A DNA stretch of 10,097 bases from Larix sibirica (taxonomy: Eukaryota > Streptophyta > Pinopsida > Pinales > Pinaceae), in contig NWUY0300010972.1 of the NCBI GenBank assembly GCA_004151065.3, positions 40,101 to 50,197 on the forward strand. The letters run 5' to 3'. The notes beneath the pieces are model-generated. The model had not been told where the DNA came from, made no database searches, and was given only the letters and a program-made list of their open reading frames with translations. Shown one piece after another: positions 1 to 7,229 of the stretch (positions are counted from its first letter, which is position 1; the number at the start of each line of letters is the position of its first letter). The position numbers and the translations under genes were made by a program.

Positions 1-784
1 TTTTCCCACGACATGTTCCAAGGAAAAAAAAAAGTTCAAGAAAATCACTTGCCCTAATTTTACTTATGAAAATAAAAAAATTAGGGCAAGTTAATTCGTA
101 CAAGTATGTTGAAGTCGACTTGCATCACAAGATCGATTGGAACTTATATAATCTAGAGAAAAGGATTAGTAAAAGGTGGAAATAGTATTTTAGTTTTGAG
201 AAGTGAATTTATGGTTTTGGAAGAAAAATAAATTCCTCTTTTGATACTTGGTAACCTTTATGGTTGTGAAGTTTGGGATGTAACATTTCTAGAGAAACTT
301 CAAGGACATTAAAGTAAAGCCAAAAGTTATTTATTGTTTATAATCTTAAAATTAATAGCAATACCCCATATCCCATTCTCCTCCTAGAGTTTGGAATTGT
401 TCCCATTGAAAGTAAGGAGATTATTAGGTACCTGTTAAGTACCAAATACTCAAAATAGAATGACCATAGACTTGAATAAACACAATGTACACCAAAGTAT
501 GAGTGTGGAGCACAAATTCTATAGTGATAATAGATATGGTTTACAAAATAACTTCTTATACATTAAGATAACTTCATCCAAATAACTCCAATACATCCAT
601 ATATCCAAATTATAAGTTCATGTCCCCAACAATGACTCTATTGGCATCTATTTTGACATATTGTCATCCATTTCTCATGTGGTACCCTAGTAGGTCAACC
701 TTTACTACATATACATTCAACTCCATTACATATATAATAAATCCCATATATACCCCCATTAGGGCCATTACATAGTACCCAAAT
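1..784. other. AT-rich stretch without a gene; possible decayed LTR
   Basis: I see no convincing coding region here. Read on the minus strand, the part just left of the poly-C tract at 785-794 could be the U3 start of a 3' LTR: a TG at about 772 begins a segment with TATA-rich sequence near 735-760. No left LTR boundary, matching partner LTR or target-site duplication was found, so this stays a weak inference. The only other structure noticed is the hairpin at 47-91. Confidence 0.3.
47..91. repeat. Short perfect inverted repeat (hairpin)
   Basis: A 15-nt arm at 47-61 (acttgccctaatttt) is followed by a 15-nt loop and the exact reverse complement at 77-91. The arms are perfect. It could be the end of a small foldback element or just a local inverted duplication. 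No surrounding terminal repeats or target-site duplication were recognised. Confidence 0.6.
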
Positions 785-830
785 CCCCCCCCCCTCAAAA
801 AGCTTTGTCCTTGAAGCTTTGTTAATAAGG
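785..830 (-). mobile_element. Possible 3' end of a Ty3/gypsy element: polypurine tract
   Basis: On the minus strand this reads as two spaced copies of an ACAAAGCTT-like word followed by TTTTTGAGGGG and a run of ten Gs (785-794 on the plus strand is C10). Many plant Ty3/gypsy elements end their polyprotein with a repeated GACAAAGCTT-like phrase directly before a G-rich polypurine tract and the 3' LTR. The flanking sequence to the right does not translate into integrase or chromodomain, so at best a small remnant survives. Resemblance only; a chance G-run is possible. Confidence 0.3.
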
Positions 831-895
831 GTTTTGTTGCAGATGTGTTATATTCTTTGCATGTGGGTTGTGCATTCATCCAAAAGGCATTTTCA

Positions 896-970
896 TTTTT
901 TTTTGGGGGGGGGGGCGACGGGGGTGGCTTGTTACCCCTACCATGTCGAGGTTCAAGGCAGTGCCCTCCA
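896..970. other. GC-rich island with T9-G11 homopolymer block
   Basis: A run of nine Ts (896-904) meets a run of eleven Gs (905-915), followed by a GC-rich segment containing cgacggggg and gtgccctcc, in otherwise AT-rich sequence. Short open frames over it are low-complexity glycine runs and I do not regard them as genes. It may be part of an unrecognised LTR or leader. No function is assigned. Confidence 0.35.
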
Positions 971-1183
971 AAAAAAATCGAGTCAATGATTGGTCCACTT
1001 TTGGCCTATTTTTGTGCTTTTGGGCCCATTGTGATTTAATATCAAATAAGGGAGTAGGTTTGTGATCTAATTCAAGTTAATAAATTAGGGTTTTGGATGT
1101 TGTGGAATACCTAAATATTGCCTTTTGAATGATCAAGTTAATACATTGAATAAAATTGAGGTGCAACTCTAAGTTAGGTCGGT

Positions 1184-1188
1184 TTTCT
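1184..1188. repeat. Target-site duplication, left copy (tttct)
   Basis: The five bases tttct directly precede the LTR retrotransposon starting at 1189 and recur exactly at 4392-4396, directly after its other end. Five bases is the usual duplication made by LTR-retrotransposon integrases, so both outer element boundaries are fixed by it. Confidence 0.85.
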
Positions 1189-1502
1189 TGATCTGTCACG
1201 GAGTAGGTATGAGTGTCAAAGAGCCTCAGTTTTGAAAAAAAAACAGCCAAACACTTCATTCAATACATCAAAATATGAGATAACTCATTGGAAGAGGACG
1301 AAAGATAACTTGCTTTACTATGAAGGCCAAACTACCTTTATATAGAAAATACATAGGATCCATAACGGACAAAGTAAAAAGGAGCTTATTAATGATGCTC
1401 TTTTATTTAATACTAGATATCTTAACTAACTAGATAGGTAGTGGACTACGATAATGGAGAGGGGGGCCTCTCCTAGACCCACATGGGCCACATGTTGGCC
1501 CA
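1189..1502 (-). repeat. 3' LTR of the gag-only retrotransposon (314 bp)
   Basis: It starts tgatct and ends ggccca on the plus strand, so on the element's strand it runs TGGGCC...AGATCA. It aligns along its whole length to 4079-4391 with about 30 substitutions and one single-base length difference in an A-run, counted by hand. It contains a TATA box (minus-strand TATATAAAG, plus 1336-1344). Near its U3 end are two inverted repeats: ggagagg/cctctcc at 1456-1473, and tgggcca/tggccca at 1484-1502, which reaches the LTR edge. Confidence 0.9.
1336..1344 (-). promoter_or_regulatory. TATA box in 3' LTR
   Basis: The plus strand reads ctttatata, i.e. TATATAAAG on the element's strand. The same word sits at the matching place in the other LTR although the flanks have diverged. 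Its position about midway in the LTR is right for a U3/R promoter reading leftwards. Confidence 0.6.
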
Positions 1503-1548
1503 ATTCCTCCCGGTTTAAGCCGAAAAGCATCCTCACTTTCCTCCTCCC
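1503..1548 (-). promoter_or_regulatory. Polypurine tracts next to the 3' LTR
   Basis: On the minus strand the bases abutting the 3' LTR read CGGGAGGAAT followed by TGGGCC, giving a short purine tract in the place expected for plus-strand DNA priming. A second, longer all-purine run, GGGAGGAGGAAA, lies about 35 bases upstream (plus 1537-1548). The abutting tract is the better candidate by position. Confidence 0.6.
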
Positions 1549-1715
1549 AATTTAGCATTGAAAGTAGTGCAGAAAATTGGCGAGGCCCCTACTGAAGATA
1601 ACATTGAACCAGAAGAGACATCGCCTGATGTAGAAGGAACATATGGCCATTGAAAAGAACTATTGCTAATGCTAGAGGCACAAATGCTATGTGTTGGTGA
1701 AGTGACCATGGTGGC

Positions 1716-2588
1716 CTAAGACCAAGAGGCGAGGCTAGAGGACTTCAATGGAATATAAATATATCGGCAGATGTGAGAACTATGGGTTGATGTTGTTGGA
1801 GGGTGGTTGGAATGAAGAGGTTGTGCAGAACCCATGGTATGAGTGGGAGGGCCATGCAAAGGGTGTTGATGAGGAGGTATGTAAAGAGATTTGGCTACTG
1901 GACATGGGGGAGAAGGAGTATGTGGGCAAGGTGATTGATGAGAGGTGGAGAGGATAGGAGAAGGAGTGGAAGAGACATGCGGTGGGGGCACTGGGGAGTG
2001 ACAGTGGGTACCTAAAGGATGAGGATGGATAGTAGTAGAATGGGGAAAAGAGGAAGGGTGATGATACATAGGAGTGATATTACGTTCGACAGCAAGAGCA
2101 AGTGTAAAATCTCGGTCAAGAGAAGGGATGTCAAAAAGATCGACCTCAAGACATAAGGGAGGTAAAAGACTAGAAGTAAATTTGGAAATGAGCCACTCTT
2201 CAGAATCAGTGATGTGGATTTGAAGGTGGAGTTTAGAGAAGAGGGCGATATATTGGTGGACACATTGTCTAGGTTGTTGTTGAAGCTGGAACCACTAGGA
2301 ATATAAGTGTTGTTGATACCCAGGGTGATAGAAGCGAGACCTGAGAGCCTTGCAAAAGGAAACCCAAGTGGTGACAGGAGAGGAAAGGGGGCTATTAGGG
2401 TGGTCGAGAAACTGGGTGTCCCACCAAGTCGAGGCAAGGCCGGTAAGGTGAAGACTAGTAATAGAAAAGCATTGTTGATCCATGAGATGAGGAAAGGCCC
2501 AAAAATAATCTTGTAAACTATGTATCCATGAGTCCAAATCTTACCCATTCATATGGACATCATATATGGGGAGAGAAATTTGCAGCTA
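1716..2588 (-). pseudogene. gag: Degenerate Ty3/gypsy-type gag
   Basis: Gag forms the particle that packages element RNA. On the minus strand one frame (codons ending at 2537, 2534 and so on) runs from about 2588 to the stop at 1716-1718, interrupted by TAG at 2586-2588, TAA at 2541-2543 and TAG at 2295-2297. Across these breaks it keeps the Retrotrans_gag pattern: PIYDVHMNG, then DSWIHSLQDYF, LTGLASTWW, TWVSFCKALRSRF, CVHQYIALFSKLHLQI, KFTSSLLPPL, and LFDIPSLDRDFTLALAVE. The C-terminal part (after about 2075) is rich in Pro, Ser and His, and has no CCHC zinc knuckle, which many gags carry. No pol follows. The true N terminus is unclear because reading breaks down right of 2588. An upstream MSPTPIRS at 3243-3217 might be an old start. 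A DUF-type cellular protein is unlikely given the flanking LTRs. Confidence 0.8.
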
Positions 2589-4068
2589 AAAAGGAGAGGG
2601 GGGGCACTACTATGTAAGAGGGGAGTGAGTGTTGGAATGAGGTCGTGCAGAGAAGAGGCAACAACTCTAAGTGTTGTGGATGTGTGTCCCATGGTGGGGA
2701 GAGTATCCTTGAGGGAACCAGAGGTAGAATGGGATGGAACTGTGGTGTACGGGGTGTGACAGGGAGCTCGGCTAATAAGAAGAGAACCATAAGAGAGGAA
2801 CACCTCTTTGACCATATGCAATAGGGAGCTAATAAGGGCCCAACATAAGAGGCCATATCGTAGGTACAAGGGGGCAGCAATGTGTTGAAGTAACATGTTG
2901 GAAGCACGAGCAAGATCCACTAGGTGATAAAAGAATGAATGAAAGCTGAATGGATACCCTGCAAACGAGAAATATGGGCAAATTGAAACTAGTGTAGAAT
3001 GGTGGAGATACAAGAGAATGTAGTCGTGGCTTTTGAGGGATGATCTGAAACCAAAAGGGATCTGCTGAAAAGAGAAAACTAAACCGGTGCAGTTGCGGCT
3101 GGAGTTGGTGTTTGTTGGGGCTCAGTTCTCTTCAAAATATCTACAGATCTTTGTGTGGCTTGACGAGATGCACGGTTGGTCTTGTTGTACTATGCGTGGA
3201 AAGGAAAAAGTGCTACTTAGGAGCGAATTGGTGTTGGAGACATTGTTCCGGTGAAATTGTGCTGAGGCCCTGAATCTCGATACCACATGTACCTGATATG
3301 TTGCAAAACAATGGTGCGTACTGAAGAAGTGTTGTCTATGTGAGAGAGAGCATAAGCAATAATGGGTCTCCGTGAGCGATGCATGGGCAGCGGAAAGATA
3401 TGGTGGGAAGGGGCAGCGGGTGATGAAGAGCTACGATATGGTAAAAGAAGATGAACCACGATCTGAAAAAGGCCAACACACTTTAATGTGAAGGTAAGAA
3501 GAAGGCTTTAATCTACAGAAGTGGGGACTACAATGGAAAAACGGTTTCGAAAGGAGCACCGTGAGGGCCAAGGATAGAACTATGAGTGCATGAGAAAGGT
3601 GAAGATGATGTGATCAGCAAATAAGAGGACTCGTAGGTTATGATGGAAAATAGGGGGAAGCCACAAATAAATATGGGTTGCCAACGGTGAAAAGGAGATG
3701 GCAACGGTTGGTCAAGGGTAAATGAGGGGAGAGGATCAGTGAGCTAGCAATACTTGGCCATGAGCTGAAATATGTCGGATTTAGGTTGGAGGGAGGTGAC
3801 TTGTGAGTGAGAAAAAAAACTGTGGCTTTTACACTGATGCAAAAAAAACTAGTGGAAATTATGCAGAAATAGGTAGCGGAAATTGCTTGGAGGGAAGACT
3901 CTGAGTGGATCTGGAACTAACATGAAAAAAAAAATAATAGAGGGTGGCTAGGTTTTTTGGGGAGAGAATGCAAAGGGGCTATAAAGAGAAAGGCGAAGCT
4001 GGAGCAGAGAGAAGGAGCCACGGGCAAAAGGGTAAATTTTTTTATCAAGTGGTAGGAGCGAACCTCCT
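2589..4068 (-). other. Leader and eroded 5' part of the gag-only element
   Basis: This is the sequence between primer-binding site and readable gag. The element's strand is strongly pyrimidine-rich (the plus strand is dominated by G and A). The short open frames at 3217-3459 and 2549-3013 show no motif I recognise and are in different frames. The N-terminal part of gag may be hidden here, broken by frameshifts such as one near the C7 run at about 2599-2605. About 1.4 kb is long for a plain leader. Confidence 0.5.
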
Positions 4069-4078
4069 TGATACCATT
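4069..4078 (-). promoter_or_regulatory. Primer-binding site, tRNA-Met type
   Basis: The minus strand reads AGATCA (LTR end), AA, then TGGTATCAAGGAG. The first eight bases, TGGTATCA, match the complement of the 3' end of plant initiator tRNA-Met, the commonest primer of plant LTR retrotransposons (usual form TGGTATCAGAGC). The two-base gap from the LTR is typical. The match beyond eight bases is imperfect. Confidence 0.8.
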
Positions 4079-4391
4079 TGATCTATCACGGAGTAGGGAT
4101 GAGGCTTAAAGACCCTCAGTTCTGAAAAACAATAGACAAACACTTCATTCAATATATCAAAATATGAGATAACTCATTGGAAGAGGATGAAAGATAGTTT
4201 GTTTTACTATGAGGTCCAAACAACCTTTATATAGAAAATGCATAGTGTCCATAATGGACAAAGTCAAAAGGAGCTTGTTAATGATGCTCTTTTATTTAAT
4301 ACTAGATATCTTAACTAACTAGCTAGATAGTGGAGTACAATAATGGAGAGGGGGGCCTCTCCTTGACCCACATGGGCCACATGTTATCCCA
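4079..4391 (-). repeat. 5' LTR of the gag-only retrotransposon (313 bp)
   Basis: It runs tgatct...atccca on the plus strand, the partner of 1189-1502. The long central stretch (ttttatttaatactagatatcttaactaact and neighbours, about 4284-4320) and the ggagagg/cctctcc palindrome at 4345-4362 are identical between the LTRs, whereas the ends and the A-run region differ. The LTR-edge palindrome intact in the other copy is damaged here (ttatccca instead of ttggccca). Confidence 0.9.
4225..4233 (-). promoter_or_regulatory. TATA box in 5' LTR
   Basis: The plus strand reads ctttatata (TATATAAAG on the element's strand), identical to the 3' LTR copy. As this is the 5' LTR, transcription of the element would start some 25-35 bases to the left of it, at about 4190-4200. 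Confidence 0.6.
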
Positions 4392-4396
4392 TTTCT
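4392..4396. repeat. Target-site duplication, right copy (tttct)
   Basis: Exact match to 1184-1188, directly outside the 5' LTR. Confidence 0.85.
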
Positions 4397-5590
4397 CTAT
4401 TAAGGGCTTCCGAGGTAAATATATATGTATTTTATGTGTGACATTGTTGTTCATTCTATTTTTCTAAGAATATGTATGCATTGGTTCACTTCTAAAGGTT
4501 TAAAACTTGCAATCTTTACATGTGATGAAACCAAGTAATAGGATTTCTTATATTCATGCTCTACTTCTATCATTTATGATTATCCATTCATCAATATTCA
4601 ATTGATTTCAAATTAAATCCTTAATAACATATTCCCTTTGATACCATCAATTGTTGTAGATTCTCAATTTTTTTGTAGTTGATGGTCTTTAATAATATCA
4701 TATTGAATAATGGTTCCTTAAATCCATCTTCCATGACTATCCTTGATTCTATCTTCTTCCTCCTTGATGTCAATATTCTTGTATTTTTTGCCAAGTTTCC
4801 TAGTAGCGAGGGTGTTGATATGGTTCCATCAAACATGGTTTTAGTTCAATTTACACTTCCTTATCATCCATATTTTAATGGTACAATGACATGCTCCAAC
4901 TAATGCACTTGATCTTCAACTATTGTTGATTTTGAGATAATACCATATATTTTACCTTTACATCCTCATGTCCAAGTTCAAATTATTTAAGTATTTTATG
5001 GTGACCTTCTTGAATATTTTATTCTTTCTCCTTATGAATCTATGATGTGATGGCATCCATCCAATTCTTTTGTCCATCTTCAATTCTAGATTATATTTAT
5101 AATTTTAACTCATTACTATCTATGACTTCTTGAACAATTTTGTTTATTTCTTCACCAATAATCTTTGATTCTGACTCTTATATATGACATTTCAAATTCT
5201 TAACATCACTACGAAGATTTTGAATTTTTCCCTTGGAATAAAATCTTAGTATTTCTTCATTAGATAAAATATTGCATGTCATAGATGCTTCAAGAAAGAG
5301 AATTCTTATAATCAAAACAAGGATAACCACCCTATCAAGGAAAGGCATGCAAGTACTACATAAGCCCTTCTAAGGAGCTCTATTATGCTTTAGGATCTCA
5401 AGAAAACAAAAAAACTATTTAGGACAACCTTTCAATCTAAACATTACAATAAAATTGTATGTCTGTCATTAAATTTTGAAAGGTCCATACTATCCTAAAT
5501 ATCTAAAAACATGTTGAAAATTTATATATATAAAAATCCATAAACATAAAATAGAACATCACTTCAAAGAAGAGCCACACAACTAGTTAA
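4397..5590. other. No gene; AT-rich spacer with a faint coiled-coil-like frame
   Basis: No gene is supported. On the minus strand from about 5290 to 4900 one frame gives charged, helical-looking segments such as EEILRFYSKGKIQNLRSDVK, GEEINKIVQEVIDSNELKL and RIEDGQKNWMDAI, broken by about seven stops. That many stops is close to chance in such AT-rich DNA, so this is at most a dead coiled-coil remnant, for example of a retrotransposon gag. The part from about 5290 to 5590 would be the 3' untranslated tail of the LINE to its right, but no poly-A tail (plus-strand poly-T) or target-site duplication was found to mark its end. Confidence 0.3.
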
Positions 5591-5599
5591 CAATTCCTA

Positions 5600-6063
5600 G
5601 TGATAAAGCACCATTGACTGTGATTTGATGTTCAAGATGAGAAATTCCATCATTGGAGTCCAATATGATCCAAGAGTCTATTGCCAATAGACTCCTTTGA
5701 CATTGATTTCACCACTATATTTAGCTCTTTCTCAATGTGCAGAAAGGAAATGTTGTGAAAAATAGTTATCACTATTGTATGTAGATCATAAATTTGATTT
5801 TAAAAAAAAAAAATCCATTCTATAAGTACCATTCATCTAATTGATTACCAATGAAGAATATCCAAACAAATAAATATTTGGCATTCCCATATACACAACT
5901 AATTTAAGAGTAAGTTTTAAGGCCATTAATTCTACATAATTGTTAGAGTTTCCCCCAACCTACTTCGAACTTTATAAAGTGTGAATCCTTCAACAAAAGG
6001 ATTCCTCTAACCCAACAAAAGACCAAATTTCCTTGGTTAGCATCATCAAAATAACCCCATGCA
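5600..6063 (-). pseudogene. RNase H domain of the LINE ORF2
   Basis: The domain removes RNA from RNA-DNA hybrids. On the minus strand AWGYFDDANQG (about 6063-6030) matches the opening strand with the first catalytic Asp. After a stop and frameshift, NNYVELMALKLTLKLVV (about 5952-5900) carries the catalytic Glu helix, and PNIYLFGYSSLVIN (about 5887-5845) matches the usual FGDS strand, with Tyr in place of the catalytic Asp. LDHIGLQ and TSNHSQWCF near 5680-5600 look like the C-terminal tail. A run of twelve As at 5802-5813 interrupts it. This resembles the plant-type RNase H domain in L1 elements. Confidence 0.75.
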
Positions 6064-6364
6064 CCTGATTGAGCAATCTTCACTTATTTCACTTGCCTAG
6101 AAATTTGTACCTTAGGAATGGATTTGATACTTTCAAACATAGATCTTTTTTATGAAGAATACTAGTGATAAGGGATGTACCTGCCTTGAAAACTGTTTAA
6201 TTTTCTTACTAACAAAATTCCCCATTCTACAACCAAAGGAAGAGATCTATATTCTTTTAAATCCTTCATCTAATTCCAATTCTTAAACAATCAACAACAA
6301 TTACCCCATGCCATCTTTCTTCCCACCCAATAATTCAATCCATATCTAGCCATACTACATTTGT

Positions 6365-6700
6365 ATAGGCACAATTAGTTAGGATATGATTCATAATTTT
6401 AACCTCTTGTTTACATAAAGTGCATCTACCAAGACCTTGCTAGATTATTTTTTGCAACACTTCCCAAGTGAGTGATTTAATTTTCATTAGTTCTAACCAC
6501 AGAATTAAAACCCTAGTCTTCATAAGTGTATTTGTCTTCTATAAGGGCCTCCACCACCATAAAGTGTCCTCTTGATTTGCATCTATAAACATAACTTTAT
6601 AATCCAACTTGTTAAAGTACTCACACATCATTATACTCTTAAAGTAGACCAGTTCATCTTCCTCCTCTCTTATTATACCATGACTCTTAGTTAATTTTAG
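6365..6700 (-). pseudogene. zf-RVT zinc-binding domain of the LINE
   Basis: The minus strand encodes CTLCKQEVKIMNHILTNC (about 6426-6370), a C-x2-C-x8-H-x4-C arrangement matching the zf-RVT domain found after plant L1 reverse transcriptases; all four metal ligands remain. Upstream of it are EDTLWWWRPL and SLTWEVLQKI, which match the conserved Trp-rich approach (W-[KR]-x-x-x-P) and the segment before the finger. Downstream AYTNVVWLDM and GWEERWHGVIVVDC continue the family pattern. Several stops interrupt the frame. Confidence 0.75.
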
Positions 6701-6879
6701 AACATAATCAACCTACTATTCACATTCCACCCCTTCCAAACCTAGTATATTAGCATGCTTCCAACCTTGTTTCCAAATTAATTAAGTCATAGGATCCATT
6801 ACTTTTACTAGAGTAAAAAGTCTATGATATTGAAAAGAAGCAATCAAGTTTCTGGGAATTCTATGAGCATCCAAACATT

Positions 6880-6954
6880 GAAATGGGGAAAGAGTTAGAA
6901 TTGGGATGAATCCTTGGAAAGGATTCATCCCAATTCTAACTCTTTACCCATTTC
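6880..6954. repeat. 36-bp inverted duplication with 3-nt loop
   Basis: Arms at 6880-6915 and 6919-6954 pair over 35 of 36 positions: 27 perfect pairs next to the loop gga (6916-6918), one G/A mismatch (6888/6946), then eight more pairs. The outer sequences do not pair. The right arm, read on the minus strand, gives EEMGKELELG, which fits the LINE C-terminal region (GNG-x-x-x-x-x-G pattern), so the left arm is likely the reversed copy. Confidence 0.9.
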
Positions 6955-7229
6955 CTCTATTCCATACAAACCAATTCCCAAGCAAAGTAAAGGATAATAC
7001 AACAACCTTCCATGTAATTGATGCATTCTAAATTTGTTTATTATGATTCCTAATCTACTCTGCTATAGGGGGAGGGTATATATATTTCTAGTTGATAACT
7101 TCATTCTACAAGCCACTTCAGTCTACAACACAAGTATCATACTATTTTGGCTTCCAGTGATCTACCAAAGTGGTGGATATTTTACGTCCCCACCACCCTA
7201 CATCCTTTGCTTTAGCTATAGCATACCAC

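Larger units (their letters stand above)
1189..4391 (-). mobile_element. Gag-only (TR-GAG-like) LTR retrotransposon, complete ends
   Basis: This 3.2-kb element lies on the minus strand, with its 5' LTR at 4079-4391 and 3' LTR at 1189-1502. Seen directly: two LTRs about 90% identical, both bounded by TG...CA; identical 5-bp duplications outside; a TGGTATCA primer-binding site two bases inside the 5' LTR; a purine tract next to the 3' LTR. The 2,576-bp interior encodes only a degenerate gag at about 2588-1716 in its own direction. No protease, reverse transcriptase, RNase H or integrase motif was found in any frame I read. This matches the known TR-GAG class, non-autonomous elements that keep gag and rely on a partner for pol. 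The gag style suggests a Ty3/gypsy partner. It could instead be an internal-deletion derivative of a single larger element. The LTR difference indicates an old insertion. Confidence 0.85.

Noticed and set aside
845-1065. Two overlapping plus-strand frames with glycine runs, and a ttgttgcag/atg splice-acceptor-like site at about 833-845
   Set aside because: The frames come from the G11 tract, show no known domain, and no matching donor or exon could be supported.
1573-1652. Plus-strand acidic peptide (KIGEAPTEDNIEPEETSPDV...)
   Set aside because: Only about 26 codons long, inside the retrotransposon's 3' non-coding part and antisense to it; no start context or homology.
2012-2548. 178-codon minus-strand open frame, Leu/Ser-rich, membrane-like
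   Set aside because: It overlaps gag in another frame. Gag motifs lie in the neighbouring frame, so the hydrophobic product is a by-product of pyrimidine-rich sequence.
4634-4646. Second PBS-like word on the minus strand (TGGTATCAAAGGG)
   Set aside because: It resembles a tRNA-Met primer site, but no LTR end lies at the right spacing and no second LTR or internal region follows, so chance is the simplest explanation.
5686-5706. Palindrome gagtctattg-c-caatagactc
   Set aside because: Real 10-bp arms, but inside degenerate LINE sequence and too short to claim function.
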